This document shows positions 1 through 8,813 of a DNA stretch of 64,000 bases, one piece after another. The DNA comes from an uncultured Alphaproteobacteria bacterium. Lineage in GTDB: Bacteria; Pseudomonadota; Alphaproteobacteria; HIMB59. The stretch lies in NCBI GenBank assembly GCA_902610175.1, contig CACLUR010000002.1:169116-233115 (forward strand). Direction: 5' to 3'. The position numbers were made by a program, and so were the translations under genes. How positions within the stretch are numbered: the stretch's first letter is position 1; every line of letters begins with the position of its first letter. The notes under the pieces were generated by a model that worked only from the letters and a program-made list of their open reading frames with translations, ran no database searches and was not told the origin of the DNA.

Positions 1-165
1 TATATAAATAATAAAGAAGCTGTCGATTTATTTCATTCTACTGCAATAAGTTTAGGTGCAAAAGATGAAGGCGCCCCAGGTGAGAGATATGAAGGTGAGT
101 ATTATTCTTATATCAGAGATTTAGATGGCAATAAAATTTGTGGTTACACTTACCTTAATAAATAG
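1..165 (+). CDS. VOC (glyoxalase/bleomycin-resistance) family protein, C-terminal end
   Basis: Reading frame 1 is open from the first base to a TAG at 163-165, giving 54 residues; the start lies outside the window. The fragment holds GAPGERYEG, then YYSYIRDLDGNKI, the usual final strand of VOC-fold proteins, where a conserved acidic residue binds metal. VOC proteins are small metal-dependent enzymes or binding proteins; substrate cannot be inferred from this piece. The next gene starts 17 bp downstream on the same strand, so they may be co-transcribed. Confidence 0.7.
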   Translation, partial: YINNKEAVDLFHSTAISLGAKDEGAPGERYEGEYYSYIRDLDGNKICGYTYLNK

Positions 166-182
166 AGATTTATTTTATCTTT

Positions 183-1103
183 ATGTCTTATTCTGATATT
201 GAAAATAAATTAAACTCAGGAAAAATTATTATTCTTGATGGTGGGATGGGTGCTGAACTAGAAAAACTCGGAGCATCTATGGATAGTAATCTTTGGTCTG
301 GCAGATGTTCTGTAGATAATCCTGAAATCGTGTACAAAGCCCATCAAAATTTTATTCAATCAGGCTCAGATATAATTACGACTAATACTTACGCTAGTAC
401 TCCAATTTCAATGAAAGAATATGGCTATGAAAACCATATTGAAGAATGGAATAAAGCGAGTGTAAAAATAGCTAAAAATGTTATTGATAATTCTAATTCC
501 AATGTATGTGTAGCTGGTTCGGTTTCTACATATGGTAGTTGGGATAGAATTGAACCAAAATTCTTAAAACCAGGTTTTTTAAAACAATTAAGTATTTTAT
601 CTGAAGCAGGTGTTGATTTAATTATCCTTGAAGCGATGACTTCATCGACAAGAACCATAGAGGCATTATTAGATTGTTCTAATAAATTTGATATATCAAT
701 ATGGCTTTCAATATCGTGTGCATTGAACAGAGATAGAAATCAACTTATGCTTGGATATCAAGAAAGTATAAGTAATTCTGAAGCATTCTTTTACGATGAT
801 TTTGAAAATTCTATTAATGAATTTAAAAAAATTCATGATGGTCCTATATTAATAGCTCATTCCGATATAAAGGTGATAAATCAAGGAATTCAAATAATCA
901 AAAGTAATTATAATGGTGTTATTGGGGCATATCCGAATAATGGTTTTTTTAAAAAACCACATTGGAATGTGGTAGAGAGTATTTCTCCACAAGAGTATTA
1001 TGAAGAAGCTAAATTATGGGTTGAAAGTGGAGCACAAATTATAGGTGGTTGCTGTGGAGTCAGCCCTAGTCATATTAAAGCATTATCAGTTTTAAAGAAT
1101 TAA
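183..1103 (+). CDS. homocysteine S-methyltransferase family protein (BHMT/MmuM type), paralogue 1
   Basis: This 306-residue protein is a zinc-dependent thiol methyltransferase of the Pfam S-methyl_trans family, which moves a methyl group from betaine, S-methylmethionine or a similar donor to homocysteine. The N-terminal LDGGMGAELEKLG is the family's first strand. The expected zinc ligands are Cys179 (SISC) and Cys290-Cys291 in the C-terminal GGCCG motif, so it looks catalytically intact. It covers only the stand-alone catalytic domain, not a full MetH. A second, diverged copy lies 1.1 kb away on the other strand (2235-3221). The donor is unknown; the nearby betaine-type transporter makes a methylated osmolyte plausible (inference). 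Confidence 0.85.
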   Translation: MSYSDIENKLNSGKIIILDGGMGAELEKLGASMDSNLWSGRCSVDNPEIVYKAHQNFIQSGSDIITTNTYASTPISMKEYGYENHIEEWNKASVKIAKNVIDNSNSNVCVAGSVSTYGSWDRIEPKFLKPGFLKQLSILSEAGVDLIILEAMTSSTRTIEALLDCSNKFDISIWLSISCALNRDRNQLMLGYQESISNSEAFFYDDFENSINEFKKIHDGPILIAHSDIKVINQGIQIIKSNYNGVIGAYPNNGFFKKPHWNVVESISPQEYYEEAKLWVESGAQIIGGCCGVSPSHIKALSVLKN

Positions 1104-1106
1104 TTT

Positions 1107-2231
1107 TTAAGTTAATTCTGTTTCTCTGTAAGAAGATGTATCTTCCATTAACAATTTAGTATCAATATTTATACCTAAACCTTCATTGTCCTCTATTTTG
1201 ACAAATCCATCTTTTATTTCATAGTTTTGATTACTAAATTTTAATGAGTATGGAATATATTCAGGAAAAAATTCTGCCATTTCTGTATTTGTAAAACTCA
1301 TACATACATGTACCATCGCAGATGCTGCAATTGACATAGAATTCCAACAATGAGGAGAAACTGTAACTTTTTTTTCATTAGATAATTTGATTATTTTTAT
1401 CATATCAATAATTCCCCCAACGCCTGAAATATCTGGATTGAAAATATCAACTGCATCCAAAGCTAAAGTTTCAATAAAATGATTTAATCCACATTGCTTT
1501 TCACCTGAAACAATTCTCAAACTTGTTTTCTCTCTAATATCTTTAAGTGCTCTTGTTGCTTCACCATCAACTGGTTCTTCAAACCAATAAGGTCTAAATT
1601 CTTCAACAAGTGAAGCTAGTTTTAATGATATATTTGTATCTTTAGGGCAGGCTAGATCTAACATAAGAGGTATTTTATAGCCTAAAACATCTCTAATTTT
1701 TGAAACACATTTTGCTGCTTGTTCAACAGTTCTATTTTGAAGTGGATATATTTTAATTCCACCATAACCATCTCTTAGTGTTTCTATACATCTTGATGAT
1801 AAATTTTCATCATTTTTAAAATCCTCACTCCATATTGTTGCATAAACAGGAACTTTTTCTCTATAATCCTTTGATAATATTTTATAAAGAGGTTTTTTTT
1901 CTTTCTTCCCCTCTATATCCCAAAGGCTCATTTCTATAGCACTTGTTGCAGCGGAAAAGTCAATTCCACGATGTCCATCAGCTATTAAATTTGACTCTGT
2001 ATAAAATCTATCTGGTGTTATGTCTTTTACATGAGATAAAGAGCTCATTAAATTATGAATAATTTCAACAATTCCTTTTTCTCTTGCAGGTAATGAAAAA
2101 GCCTCACCCCAGCCCTCAAAACCATCAGATTTAGTTAATTTTAAAAATATAAATGGTTTTATATGCGACCATCCATCTTCAGTTTGTTTTGAATTAGTTA
2201 TCCATGTCTCCACTTTTCTTATGAATGTCAT
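1107..2231 (-). CDS. mandelate racemase/muconate lactonizing enzyme family protein (enolase superfamily)
   Basis: A 374-residue enolase-superfamily member. These enzymes remove a proton alpha to a carboxylate and then racemise, dehydrate or cycloisomerise the Mg2+-bound enolate. Visible features are Lys160 (GGIKIYP), metal ligands Asp192 (LMLDLA), Glu218 (WFEEP) and Glu244 (VSGEK), then Asp267 (NPDISG) and His294 (SPHCW). The Asp/His pair is the mandelate-racemase-type base dyad. Its neighbours are two homocysteine methyltransferases, an amidase and a transporter, which suggests sugar-acid or amino-acid-derivative catabolism. Exact substrate is not inferable. It ends 3 bp after convergent gene 183-1103 and is 3 bp downstream of the next minus-strand gene, so it closes a minus-strand operon. 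Confidence 0.88.
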   Translation of the reverse strand: MTFIRKVETWITNSKQTEDGWSHIKPFIFLKLTKSDGFEGWGEAFSLPAREKGIVEIIHNLMSSLSHVKDITPDRFYTESNLIADGHRGIDFSAATSAIEMSLWDIEGKKEKKPLYKILSKDYREKVPVYATIWSEDFKNDENLSSRCIETLRDGYGGIKIYPLQNRTVEQAAKCVSKIRDVLGYKIPLMLDLACPKDTNISLKLASLVEEFRPYWFEEPVDGEATRALKDIREKTSLRIVSGEKQCGLNHFIETLALDAVDIFNPDISGVGGIIDMIKIIKLSNEKKVTVSPHCWNSMSIAASAMVHVCMSFTNTEMAEFFPEYIPYSLKFSNQNYEIKDGFVKIEDNEGLGINIDTKLLMEDTSSYRETELT

Positions 2232-2234
2232 TAT

Positions 2235-3221
2235 TTAAAATCTTTCAATTAATTTCTTTAAATGATTGTCACTTACACCACAGCATCCACCAATGATTTG
2301 TATTTGATCATCAATAAATTCTAAGCAAGTATTTGCAAATTCATCTTCATTATATGTAGCAATAGCTTCATGTGTGCTTGTATCAAATTTATGTATTTCT
2401 GGATAATACATCATAGGGCCACTCCAATGATCTTTTATAATTTTCAATCCACCATAGCTATCTTGAAACCACGTGTGCATAATACCATAAACATCTCCAC
2501 CAATATTTGTTAGTGTTTTTATAATATCTTCAAATAAAATTATATCATCTTCAGGTAAAAATTTCGGCTGTTCTTGATATATCTTTTCATCATAAATTAG
2601 TGATTTTTCTTTTTCAGCTCTAAAATTTCTTCCTACTATCGTATTATCATATTTACTTACACAACAACTTAATCCAACCCATACGGGTAAACCAGTTTGT
2701 AAAGCAGCATTCAATAATAATTGTGAATGGTCTATGTCTAATAACATTTCTAATATTAAAATATCTACACCAGAATTTTTTAATGTGTTAGCTGCCTCTA
2801 TATAATTCTCTTCTTCTTGTTTAAATGACGGAATAAACCTTGGATCAGGTACAAATTCATTTTCCTTTAAAGCAAAAAAATTGGAGAGACTTCCAGCTAT
2901 AGCAACTTGATTTTCCTTATTACAGTTTTTTAATGCTTTTCTTGCTAATTCGACAGATCCAGTTAAAAATTCTATAGTTTCATTTTCACGATTTAAACTT
3001 TGTAAAACGTGTCTACTGGTTGCAAAAGTGTTAGCGGTGATGATATCACATCCAGCATTGATGAAGTTTTCATGAACTTTTACAACAATATCAGGAGATG
3101 TAATTGTTGATAATGCTGCAAAAGCAGGGCTCATATCACCACCTAATTTAGCAATCTCAGAACCATTTCCACCATCGAGGAAAATTTTTGAATTGTTATT
3201 TAATTTTTCTTTATAAATCAT
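2235..3221 (-). CDS. homocysteine S-methyltransferase family protein (BHMT/MmuM type), paralogue 2
   Basis: This 328-residue zinc thiol methyltransferase is diverged from the copy at 183-1103. It keeps the FLDGGNGSEIAKLGG start, a Cys186-Cys187 pair (GLSCC) and the C-terminal GGCCG with Cys313-Cys314, so the zinc site appears complete. Its ATG overlaps the stop of the upstream DMT transporter (3218-4111) by 4 bp, a sign of translational coupling. Having two such enzymes within 3 kb is more than methionine salvage needs and suggests distinct methyl donors (inference). It could equally be an S-methylmethionine or selenocysteine methyltransferase. Confidence 0.85.
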   Translation of the reverse strand: MIYKEKLNNNSKIFLDGGNGSEIAKLGGDMSPAFAALSTITSPDIVVKVHENFINAGCDIITANTFATSRHVLQSLNRENETIEFLTGSVELARKALKNCNKENQVAIAGSLSNFFALKENEFVPDPRFIPSFKQEEENYIEAANTLKNSGVDILILEMLLDIDHSQLLLNAALQTGLPVWVGLSCCVSKYDNTIVGRNFRAEKEKSLIYDEKIYQEQPKFLPEDDIILFEDIIKTLTNIGGDVYGIMHTWFQDSYGGLKIIKDHWSGPMMYYPEIHKFDTSTHEAIATYNEDEFANTCLEFIDDQIQIIGGCCGVSDNHLKKLIERF

Positions 3222-4111
3222 GATTTTTTTGTGTTTGGTGCTAGTACTACTGCTAAAATTCCACCAAGCACAATCATTGAACTTCCTATTATTTCACGCC
3301 AGCCAAAAGGCTCATCTGTCAAAATACTAGAACTGGTCACACCAACAAGTATTTCTGATAAAAAAAGAATGGAACACAAACCGGCACCTAATTTGCTAGG
3401 AGACCAGAATATTACTACACCTGTGGGTATAAAATAAAAAACAGATATAAAGAAAAGAAATGAAGACATTTCAACGAAAGAGTCCATTGTAGGCATAGGT
3501 CCTAAATAATCTCTCAAAAAGATGCCAGCGACAATGTTAAATAAAGTTCCATAAAAAAAGAAAGAAAAAATTGTTGGGAATACACCATCTGTCTTTGCGA
3601 TTTCTAATTTTATCATCCCGCCAGCAAATAATGCCCCTCCAGCAAAAGCTAACCAATCACCAGCATTCTCTGGTAAAGGGATTATCGTTTGCTTACTAAA
3701 TACTACCCATAGCCCCCCTAAAGCTAAACCAAGTGTTATAGCTCTTTCTATCCCAGGTCTTTTTTTCAAAAATAAAATTTCAAAAATAGTAGTCCATATT
3801 GGTGTCATGTAAAAAAGTATTAATGCTCGAACTACATCAGTTAAAAGAAAACTCAACGCATAACAAATAAAGCCGCCCCCACAAAGTAAGCCTGTTATCG
3901 GTAGCTCTAAACCAAAAGTTCTTCCATTAATTTTACGCCACACTGCAATTGGAGATAAAATTAAAACTCCAATAATCATTTGTGCGATGGTTCCCCAACC
4001 ACCAGTAAGACCACCGTCTTCTAATATTCTTTGTGGTAACCAATATATACCCCATGATCCAGCTGATATAGCTAGGGCAGCTGCTATTTTATAATGATGA
4101 GGGTGCCTCAT
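3218..4111 (-). CDS. EamA/DMT-family inner-membrane transporter
   Basis: A 297-residue hydrophobic protein with about ten predicted transmembrane helices and the duplicated EamA layout of the drug/metabolite transporter superfamily. Glycine-rich helix contacts such as ALFAGGMIKLE and an SEILVGV segment near the C terminus are visible. Such proteins usually export amino acids, amines or metabolites by proton antiport. It sits between the amidase and a homocysteine methyltransferase in an apparent minus-strand operon and overlaps the latter by 4 bp. Substrate is unknown. Confidence 0.85.
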   Translation of the reverse strand: MRHPHHYKIAAALAISAGSWGIYWLPQRILEDGGLTGGWGTIAQMIIGVLILSPIAVWRKINGRTFGLELPITGLLCGGGFICYALSFLLTDVVRALILFYMTPIWTTIFEILFLKKRPGIERAITLGLALGGLWVVFSKQTIIPLPENAGDWLAFAGGALFAGGMIKLEIAKTDGVFPTIFSFFFYGTLFNIVAGIFLRDYLGPMPTMDSFVEMSSFLFFISVFYFIPTGVVIFWSPSKLGAGLCSILFLSEILVGVTSSSILTDEPFGWREIIGSSMIVLGGILAVVLAPNTKKS

Positions 4112-4116
4112 TATTA

Positions 4117-5532
4117 TTAATCTAACAGAGGTTTAAACTTACTAAAGTTAAATATTTCCTCATATTTTTTTGCAAAAGCAAATAATTGTAAATCACTTTT
4201 CCTTTTTCCAATTATCTGCATACCCATTGGCATACCAAGTTCATCAAATCCGACAGGGATAGTGAATGTCGGTAATTCAAGAAGACTAGACAATATAAAA
4301 ATTTCTAACCAACGGTGGTAAGTATCTAACTGAAAAGAATTTATTTTTTCAGGAAACTGTTGATTTTTATCAAACGGAAATAGTTGTGCAGAGGGTAAAG
4401 CTAGAAAATCAAAGTTTTTAAAAATATTTTCAATTTGTTCTTCACACTTTTTTTTTTGTTTATAAGCACTATCTAAGTCTTCATTATTTATATTTTTTCC
4501 TTGATTGTACTCCCATATAGCTTGGTAAGTCATTGTATTAATATCTTTTATGTTCATTGCTAAAGTATCTTCGTAAATACTTTTTGATCTAAACGTAATC
4601 CAACTATTCCATAGAGCTTCATTATCAAAATCTGGTTTTAATCTTTCAATTTTTACATACAAGTTTTCTAATTTTTTAAGTTGAGACTCACACATATCTA
4701 AAATTTTTGTTTCAATTTTATAATTGTTATTCATATTAGATAACCAACCTATTTTGATATTGGTTAAATCTTCATCTTTTATTTTTTGATTTTTAAAAAG
4801 TTCTTTTAAATCAAAAGAATAGTTATCCCTTGTGTCACTTCCAATCATTTCATCTAATAAAAATGCCATATCATTTGGTGATTTTGCTAAACAACCAGGT
4901 GTTGTGAGTATGGGAATTTTTGATAATTGGTTCCCTCTATCAACTGAAATTAAGCCAGGTGTAGGTCTGTATCCATAAATATTTGCATATGCTGCTGGTC
5001 CTCTGCATGATCCCATTTGATCAGTGCCGTCTGCAAATGGTATTAGTCCTGCTGCTACAGCAGTACTGGCTCCTCCACTTGATCCTGCTGCAGATTTTGT
5101 ATTATCAAAATAATTAGAAGTTGGGCCAAACAATCTGTTTATTGTATGTCCACCAACACCTAATTCTGCTGTGTTAGTCTTTCCAATGATAATAGCTCCG
5201 CTTTTAATAAGACGTTCAACAAACAATGAATTTTTTTTGGGAAAATAATCTTTTGTTCCAGGATAGCCATATGTTGTTTTAATGCCAACTACATCACTTA
5301 AATCTTTAATAGCTATGGGAATTCCATTTAAAGTCTTCTCAGATTGAGTTGAATTATCTTTATATATAGCTTCTTTTATAAGATCCCCTCTATCCTTGAG
5401 AAGCACTATTGCATTTAAATCTGGATTAAATTTTTCAATTCTATCCAAATAGTATTCCATTACCTCTTTAATAGATATTTGTCGCTGATTTATATTGTGT
5501 ATTATTTCTTCAACAGATTGATCCTCAAGCAT
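4117..5532 (-). CDS. amidase-signature family hydrolase
   Basis: A 471-residue amidase-signature enzyme that hydrolyses a carboxamide to acid plus ammonia or amine. The Ser-cisSer-Lys triad is readable: Lys76 (AIKDLSD), the first Ser of GSSGGAS (Ser151), and nucleophile Ser175 in DQMGSCRGPA. The usual DxGGSxRxPA motif has Met-Gly in place of Gly-Gly and Cys after the nucleophile, a mild deviation. It has the normal family length and no signal peptide, so it is cytoplasmic. It is not GatA, because the usual gatC/gatB neighbours are absent. It lies 5-6 bp from the genes on both sides in a minus-strand operon, suggesting use of an amide-containing nutrient. Confidence 0.88.
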   Translation of the reverse strand: MLEDQSVEEIIHNINQRQISIKEVMEYYLDRIEKFNPDLNAIVLLKDRGDLIKEAIYKDNSTQSEKTLNGIPIAIKDLSDVVGIKTTYGYPGTKDYFPKKNSLFVERLIKSGAIIIGKTNTAELGVGGHTINRLFGPTSNYFDNTKSAAGSSGGASTAVAAGLIPFADGTDQMGSCRGPAAYANIYGYRPTPGLISVDRGNQLSKIPILTTPGCLAKSPNDMAFLLDEMIGSDTRDNYSFDLKELFKNQKIKDEDLTNIKIGWLSNMNNNYKIETKILDMCESQLKKLENLYVKIERLKPDFDNEALWNSWITFRSKSIYEDTLAMNIKDINTMTYQAIWEYNQGKNINNEDLDSAYKQKKKCEEQIENIFKNFDFLALPSAQLFPFDKNQQFPEKINSFQLDTYHRWLEIFILSSLLELPTFTIPVGFDELGMPMGMQIIGKRKSDLQLFAFAKKYEEIFNFSKFKPLLD

Positions 5533-5538
5533 ATAGTC

Positions 5539-6729
5539 TTAGCGAGCTTGTTTTATACTTTGAGTAACAATGTCTTTCATTTGCAACAATGATGCTTCTT
5601 TTGGATTTGTTGCATAGGCTTGATCCTGCATAGCTTTTTTTGCAATCCTTTCAGCACAGTCTTCAGGAACATCAATTTCACTTAAACTTTTAGGGATATT
5701 TAATCTATCAAGTAACAATTCAATATTTTGAGTAAATTCATTTACTGTATGATTGTCAAATTGCATGGCTTCTGACATTCTTTGAACTTTTTCATCCATA
5801 CCTGGTAAATTGAAATGAAGAACAGGCGGTAATACAATAGCATTCGTTAAACCATGATGAGTATTAAATTCTGCTCCAACCATGTGGGATATTGAATGAA
5901 CATTACCTAATCCCTTTAAAAAGGATATTCCTCCCAAATATGATCCTATGATCATTGCACCTCTTGCCAACAAATTATTTGGTTCTTCTACAGCTAAAAC
6001 AAGAGATTTTGAAATTAAATTAAGACTTTCCAAAGCAGCTCCATCACAAAGTGGATGAAAACCTGGCACACAGTATCCCTCGATACTATGTACAAGAGCA
6101 TCAACACCTGTCCACGCTGTTAATTTTGGAGGTAATTCTAATGTTAACTCTGGATCTACTAGTGTGAATATAGGTCTTACATCTGGATGCCAGATGCAAA
6201 ATTTCATTCCTTTTTCTAAATGTGTAACCATTGCTGTTATTTCTGTTTCAGCTCCGGTTCCTGCAGTTGTTGGGACAGTTATTATTTTTGGAAATGCATT
6301 TTCTTTTGTTATTTTTGGTACTGGTTGTTCAAACTCAAAATCCCATAATGGGGTTTCACTATTAACAGTTAAACATATAGACTTACCACCATCCATAGCA
6401 CTCCCACCACCAATAGCTATGATTGAATCGTGACTTCCATTTTTAAACTGGTCACATCCTTTGGATATCTCATCATCTCGTGGGTTAGGCGATATATTAT
6501 AAAATAAATCTGATTTAATATTATTTTTTGATAATAATGCTATTAACTTCTTAATAAAAGGAAGATCCTTGCTGCCACTATCTGTTACAATAAGAGGATT
6601 TTTAATATCAAATTCCTCACAAAATTTTGCAATTTCATTAAATCTTCCTGGTCCGTAATATGTGGTTGTCGGAAAAGTCCAGTCTTGGTTAGACAGGATA
6701 TCTTTTTCGTTTAGTTTAAAGTTTTTCAT
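5539..6729 (-). CDS. iron-containing alcohol dehydrogenase
   Basis: A 396-residue group III (Fe-type) NAD(P)-dependent alcohol dehydrogenase. The nucleotide-binding GGGSAMD lies at residues 107-113 (IIAIGGGSAMDGGKS). Likely metal ligands are Asp210, His214 (ALVHSIEGYC), His282 (SISHMVG) and His292 (NTHHG). These enzymes oxidise short alcohols, diols or hydroxy acids. It heads the minus-strand operon running down to the enolase-superfamily gene and is divergent, 41 bp away, from the DMT transporter at 6771. Substrate is unknown; a hydroxyacid or amino-alcohol would fit the neighbourhood. Confidence 0.9.
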   Translation of the reverse strand: MKNFKLNEKDILSNQDWTFPTTTYYGPGRFNEIAKFCEEFDIKNPLIVTDSGSKDLPFIKKLIALLSKNNIKSDLFYNISPNPRDDEISKGCDQFKNGSHDSIIAIGGGSAMDGGKSICLTVNSETPLWDFEFEQPVPKITKENAFPKIITVPTTAGTGAETEITAMVTHLEKGMKFCIWHPDVRPIFTLVDPELTLELPPKLTAWTGVDALVHSIEGYCVPGFHPLCDGAALESLNLISKSLVLAVEEPNNLLARGAMIIGSYLGGISFLKGLGNVHSISHMVGAEFNTHHGLTNAIVLPPVLHFNLPGMDEKVQRMSEAMQFDNHTVNEFTQNIELLLDRLNIPKSLSEIDVPEDCAERIAKKAMQDQAYATNPKEASLLQMKDIVTQSIKQAR

Positions 6730-6770
6730 TTAGAATAATAAAGTTTATAACAAGTTAATAGTGATATGAA

Positions 6771-7682
6771 ATGATTAATTTTATTTATAATCAAAAAAAT
6801 ACATTTCTTGCAATCTCTGCAATGGTTATTGGAGTTATATTCATAGATATACATGGATTGATTGTAAAATATTTAGGAGGTGAGTATTCTACAATTCAAC
6901 TAGCTCTTTTTAGAAATACTTTTGCGATAATCCCCCTAATACTTTTACTAATTTATAATAAAGAAAGCTCAGACCTTTTTAAAAATTTAAATAAAAAATT
7001 TATTTTATTTTGTTTTATCAGAGGTTCTTGTTTTTTGGCTATTAATATCTTGTATTACATTGCAATAAATAATATGGAATTTGCTACAGCATCTACACTA
7101 ACTTTTTCCTCTACATTTTTTATAGTAATTTTATCAATCTTCTTTTTAGGAGACAAAGTGGGTATATATAGATGGTCAGCTGTTATAATTGGCTTTGTTG
7201 GAGTTGTAATGATTATGAAACCTAATAGTAGTATTTTTTCTTATTATTCTATTTTACCAATACTAGTTGCTTTCTTATGGGCTGTCCAAGTGATAGTACT
7301 AAAATTTATACCAGATAATTTTTCTACAGGAAAAATTCAATTCTATTCTCTCTTTTCATCTTTTCTTGGTTCATTAATATGTATTTTTTTTACAACTGGT
7401 CATACATATATTGAGAGCAATACTGACTTTTTAATTTTATCATTAATTGGTATTTTTGGAGGAACAGCTGCAATTCTATTTATTTACTCTTATAGGTTAA
7501 TAGCAGCAAGTAAAATCGCAGTTTTTGAATATTTAGCAATACCCTCATCTTTTATTCTAGCATGGATATTTTTTGGTGAAGCACCTTTTGATCAACTTTT
7601 CCCTGGAGTTTTATTAATAGTTTTCGCTGGAATGATTATTATTTGGAGAGATAAAAATAAGAAAATTAATAAACCAAACTAA
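6771..7682 (+). CDS. EamA/DMT-family inner-membrane transporter
   Basis: A 303-residue polytopic protein with about ten hydrophobic helices in two EamA repeats. The first repeat has HGLIVKYLGGEYSTIQLALFR and the second has FEYLAIPSSFILAW, the family's usual late-helix signature. Such proteins often export amino acids or small metabolites; some act as importers. It lies between the divergent alcohol dehydrogenase and the convergent proV-like gene and has no co-directional partner, so its link to either cluster is by position only. Confidence 0.85.
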   Translation: MINFIYNQKNTFLAISAMVIGVIFIDIHGLIVKYLGGEYSTIQLALFRNTFAIIPLILLLIYNKESSDLFKNLNKKFILFCFIRGSCFLAINILYYIAINNMEFATASTLTFSSTFFIVILSIFFLGDKVGIYRWSAVIIGFVGVVMIMKPNSSIFSYYSILPILVAFLWAVQVIVLKFIPDNFSTGKIQFYSLFSSFLGSLICIFFTTGHTYIESNTDFLILSLIGIFGGTAAILFIYSYRLIAASKIAVFEYLAIPSSFILAWIFFGEAPFDQLFPGVLLIVFAGMIIIWRDKNKKINKPN

Positions 7683-7691
7683 ATGTTTATA

Positions 7692-8726
7692 TCATTTAGA
7701 TTTCATAGACTTCATGACTATGGTTCGATCAATTTCTCCAACTAACTCACCAGATTGTGCATTTATTATAGGGTAAGCTGTATCATCCTCACATATCTGG
7801 TCAATTAATGTTTCAATTTTAGCATTTTCATCAATGCATTTAGTTTTATCTGAAAATAATTTCTTTGACTCATCAGAACATTCCTTACGCATAACTTTTC
7901 CAGCACTTAATACTTTATATTTTGGAACATCTTCACAAAAATCTTTAACGTATTTGTCAACTGGATTTGCAACAATTTCTTCAGGCGTTCCAACTTGAGA
8001 AATCTCTCCATCTTTCATGATAGCAATATGATCTCCCATTTTTATTGCCTCTAAAAAATCATGTGTAATAAAAACCATAGTTCGTTGTAATTTTTTTTGA
8101 ATGTCTAAGAGTTCATCTTGCATTTCTCTTCTAATCAATGGGTCTAAAGCAGAAAATGGCTCATCAAATATTAAGATTTCTGGCTCAACTGCCATCGCAC
8201 GTGCTAAACCAACTCTTTGTTGCATTCCACCTGATAGCTCTCTTGGATAATTATTATGCCAACCTTTTAAACCAACAAGATTTAAAGACTCTGTAGCCTT
8301 GTCTAATCTTTCTTGTTTTTTTTCTCCCCTAATTTCTAAACCATAAGAAATATTTTCAAGAACTGTTCGATGTGGAAAAAGTCCAAAGTGTTGAAATACC
8401 ATACTCATTTTATTTCTTCTAAGATCAAGAAGGCTATTTCTGCTTATTTTTGTAACGTCAATATCATCAATAATTACCGATCCAGATGTAGGTTCAATTA
8501 ATCTAGTTAAACATCTTACTAAAGTTGATTTTCCACTACCTGATAATCCCATTACAACAAATGTTTCACCTTTTTGAATGGAAAAGCTGACATTTTTTAC
8601 AGCTACTACATGTCCGGTTTTTTCTTGGACTTCGTCTCTACTTAAATTTGGATCTAAATTGTCTAAAATTCTTTTTTCATCATTGCCAAAAATTTTCCAT
8701 ATATTTGAGCAAACAATTTTATCCAT
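7692..8726 (-). CDS. proV: glycine betaine/proline-type ABC transporter ATP-binding protein (ProV-like)
   Basis: A 344-residue ATPase of the quaternary-amine uptake family. Walker A is GLSGSGKST at residues 60-68, followed by the signature LSGGMQQRVGLARAM and Walker B ILIFDEPFSALD. The N-terminal extension before the ATPase core and the VAVKNVSFSI segment are typical of ProV. The C-terminal part resembles a reduced CBS region, which in relatives senses ionic strength. It is divergent from the fused permease gene, with 87 bp between their starts. The binding protein gene (16274) is separated from both. Likely ligand is glycine betaine, carnitine, DMSP or a similar compound. Confidence 0.9.
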   Translation of the reverse strand: MDKIVCSNIWKIFGNDEKRILDNLDPNLSRDEVQEKTGHVVAVKNVSFSIQKGETFVVMGLSGSGKSTLVRCLTRLIEPTSGSVIIDDIDVTKISRNSLLDLRRNKMSMVFQHFGLFPHRTVLENISYGLEIRGEKKQERLDKATESLNLVGLKGWHNNYPRELSGGMQQRVGLARAMAVEPEILIFDEPFSALDPLIRREMQDELLDIQKKLQRTMVFITHDFLEAIKMGDHIAIMKDGEISQVGTPEEIVANPVDKYVKDFCEDVPKYKVLSAGKVMRKECSDESKKLFSDKTKCIDENAKIETLIDQICEDDTAYPIINAQSGELVGEIDRTIVMKSMKSK

Positions 8727-8813
8727 ATTATTAAGGTTTAAGGCTATTATAATTGTGAATTAATACTATTAAAATAAAATTATTTTTATAAATTCTTATA
8801 TAGTTGAGTAAAT

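Noticed and set aside
4117-5532. GatA subunit of Asp/Glu-tRNA amidotransferase
   Set aside because: No gatC or gatB is adjacent, and the nucleophile region deviates from GatA; a general amidase fits better.
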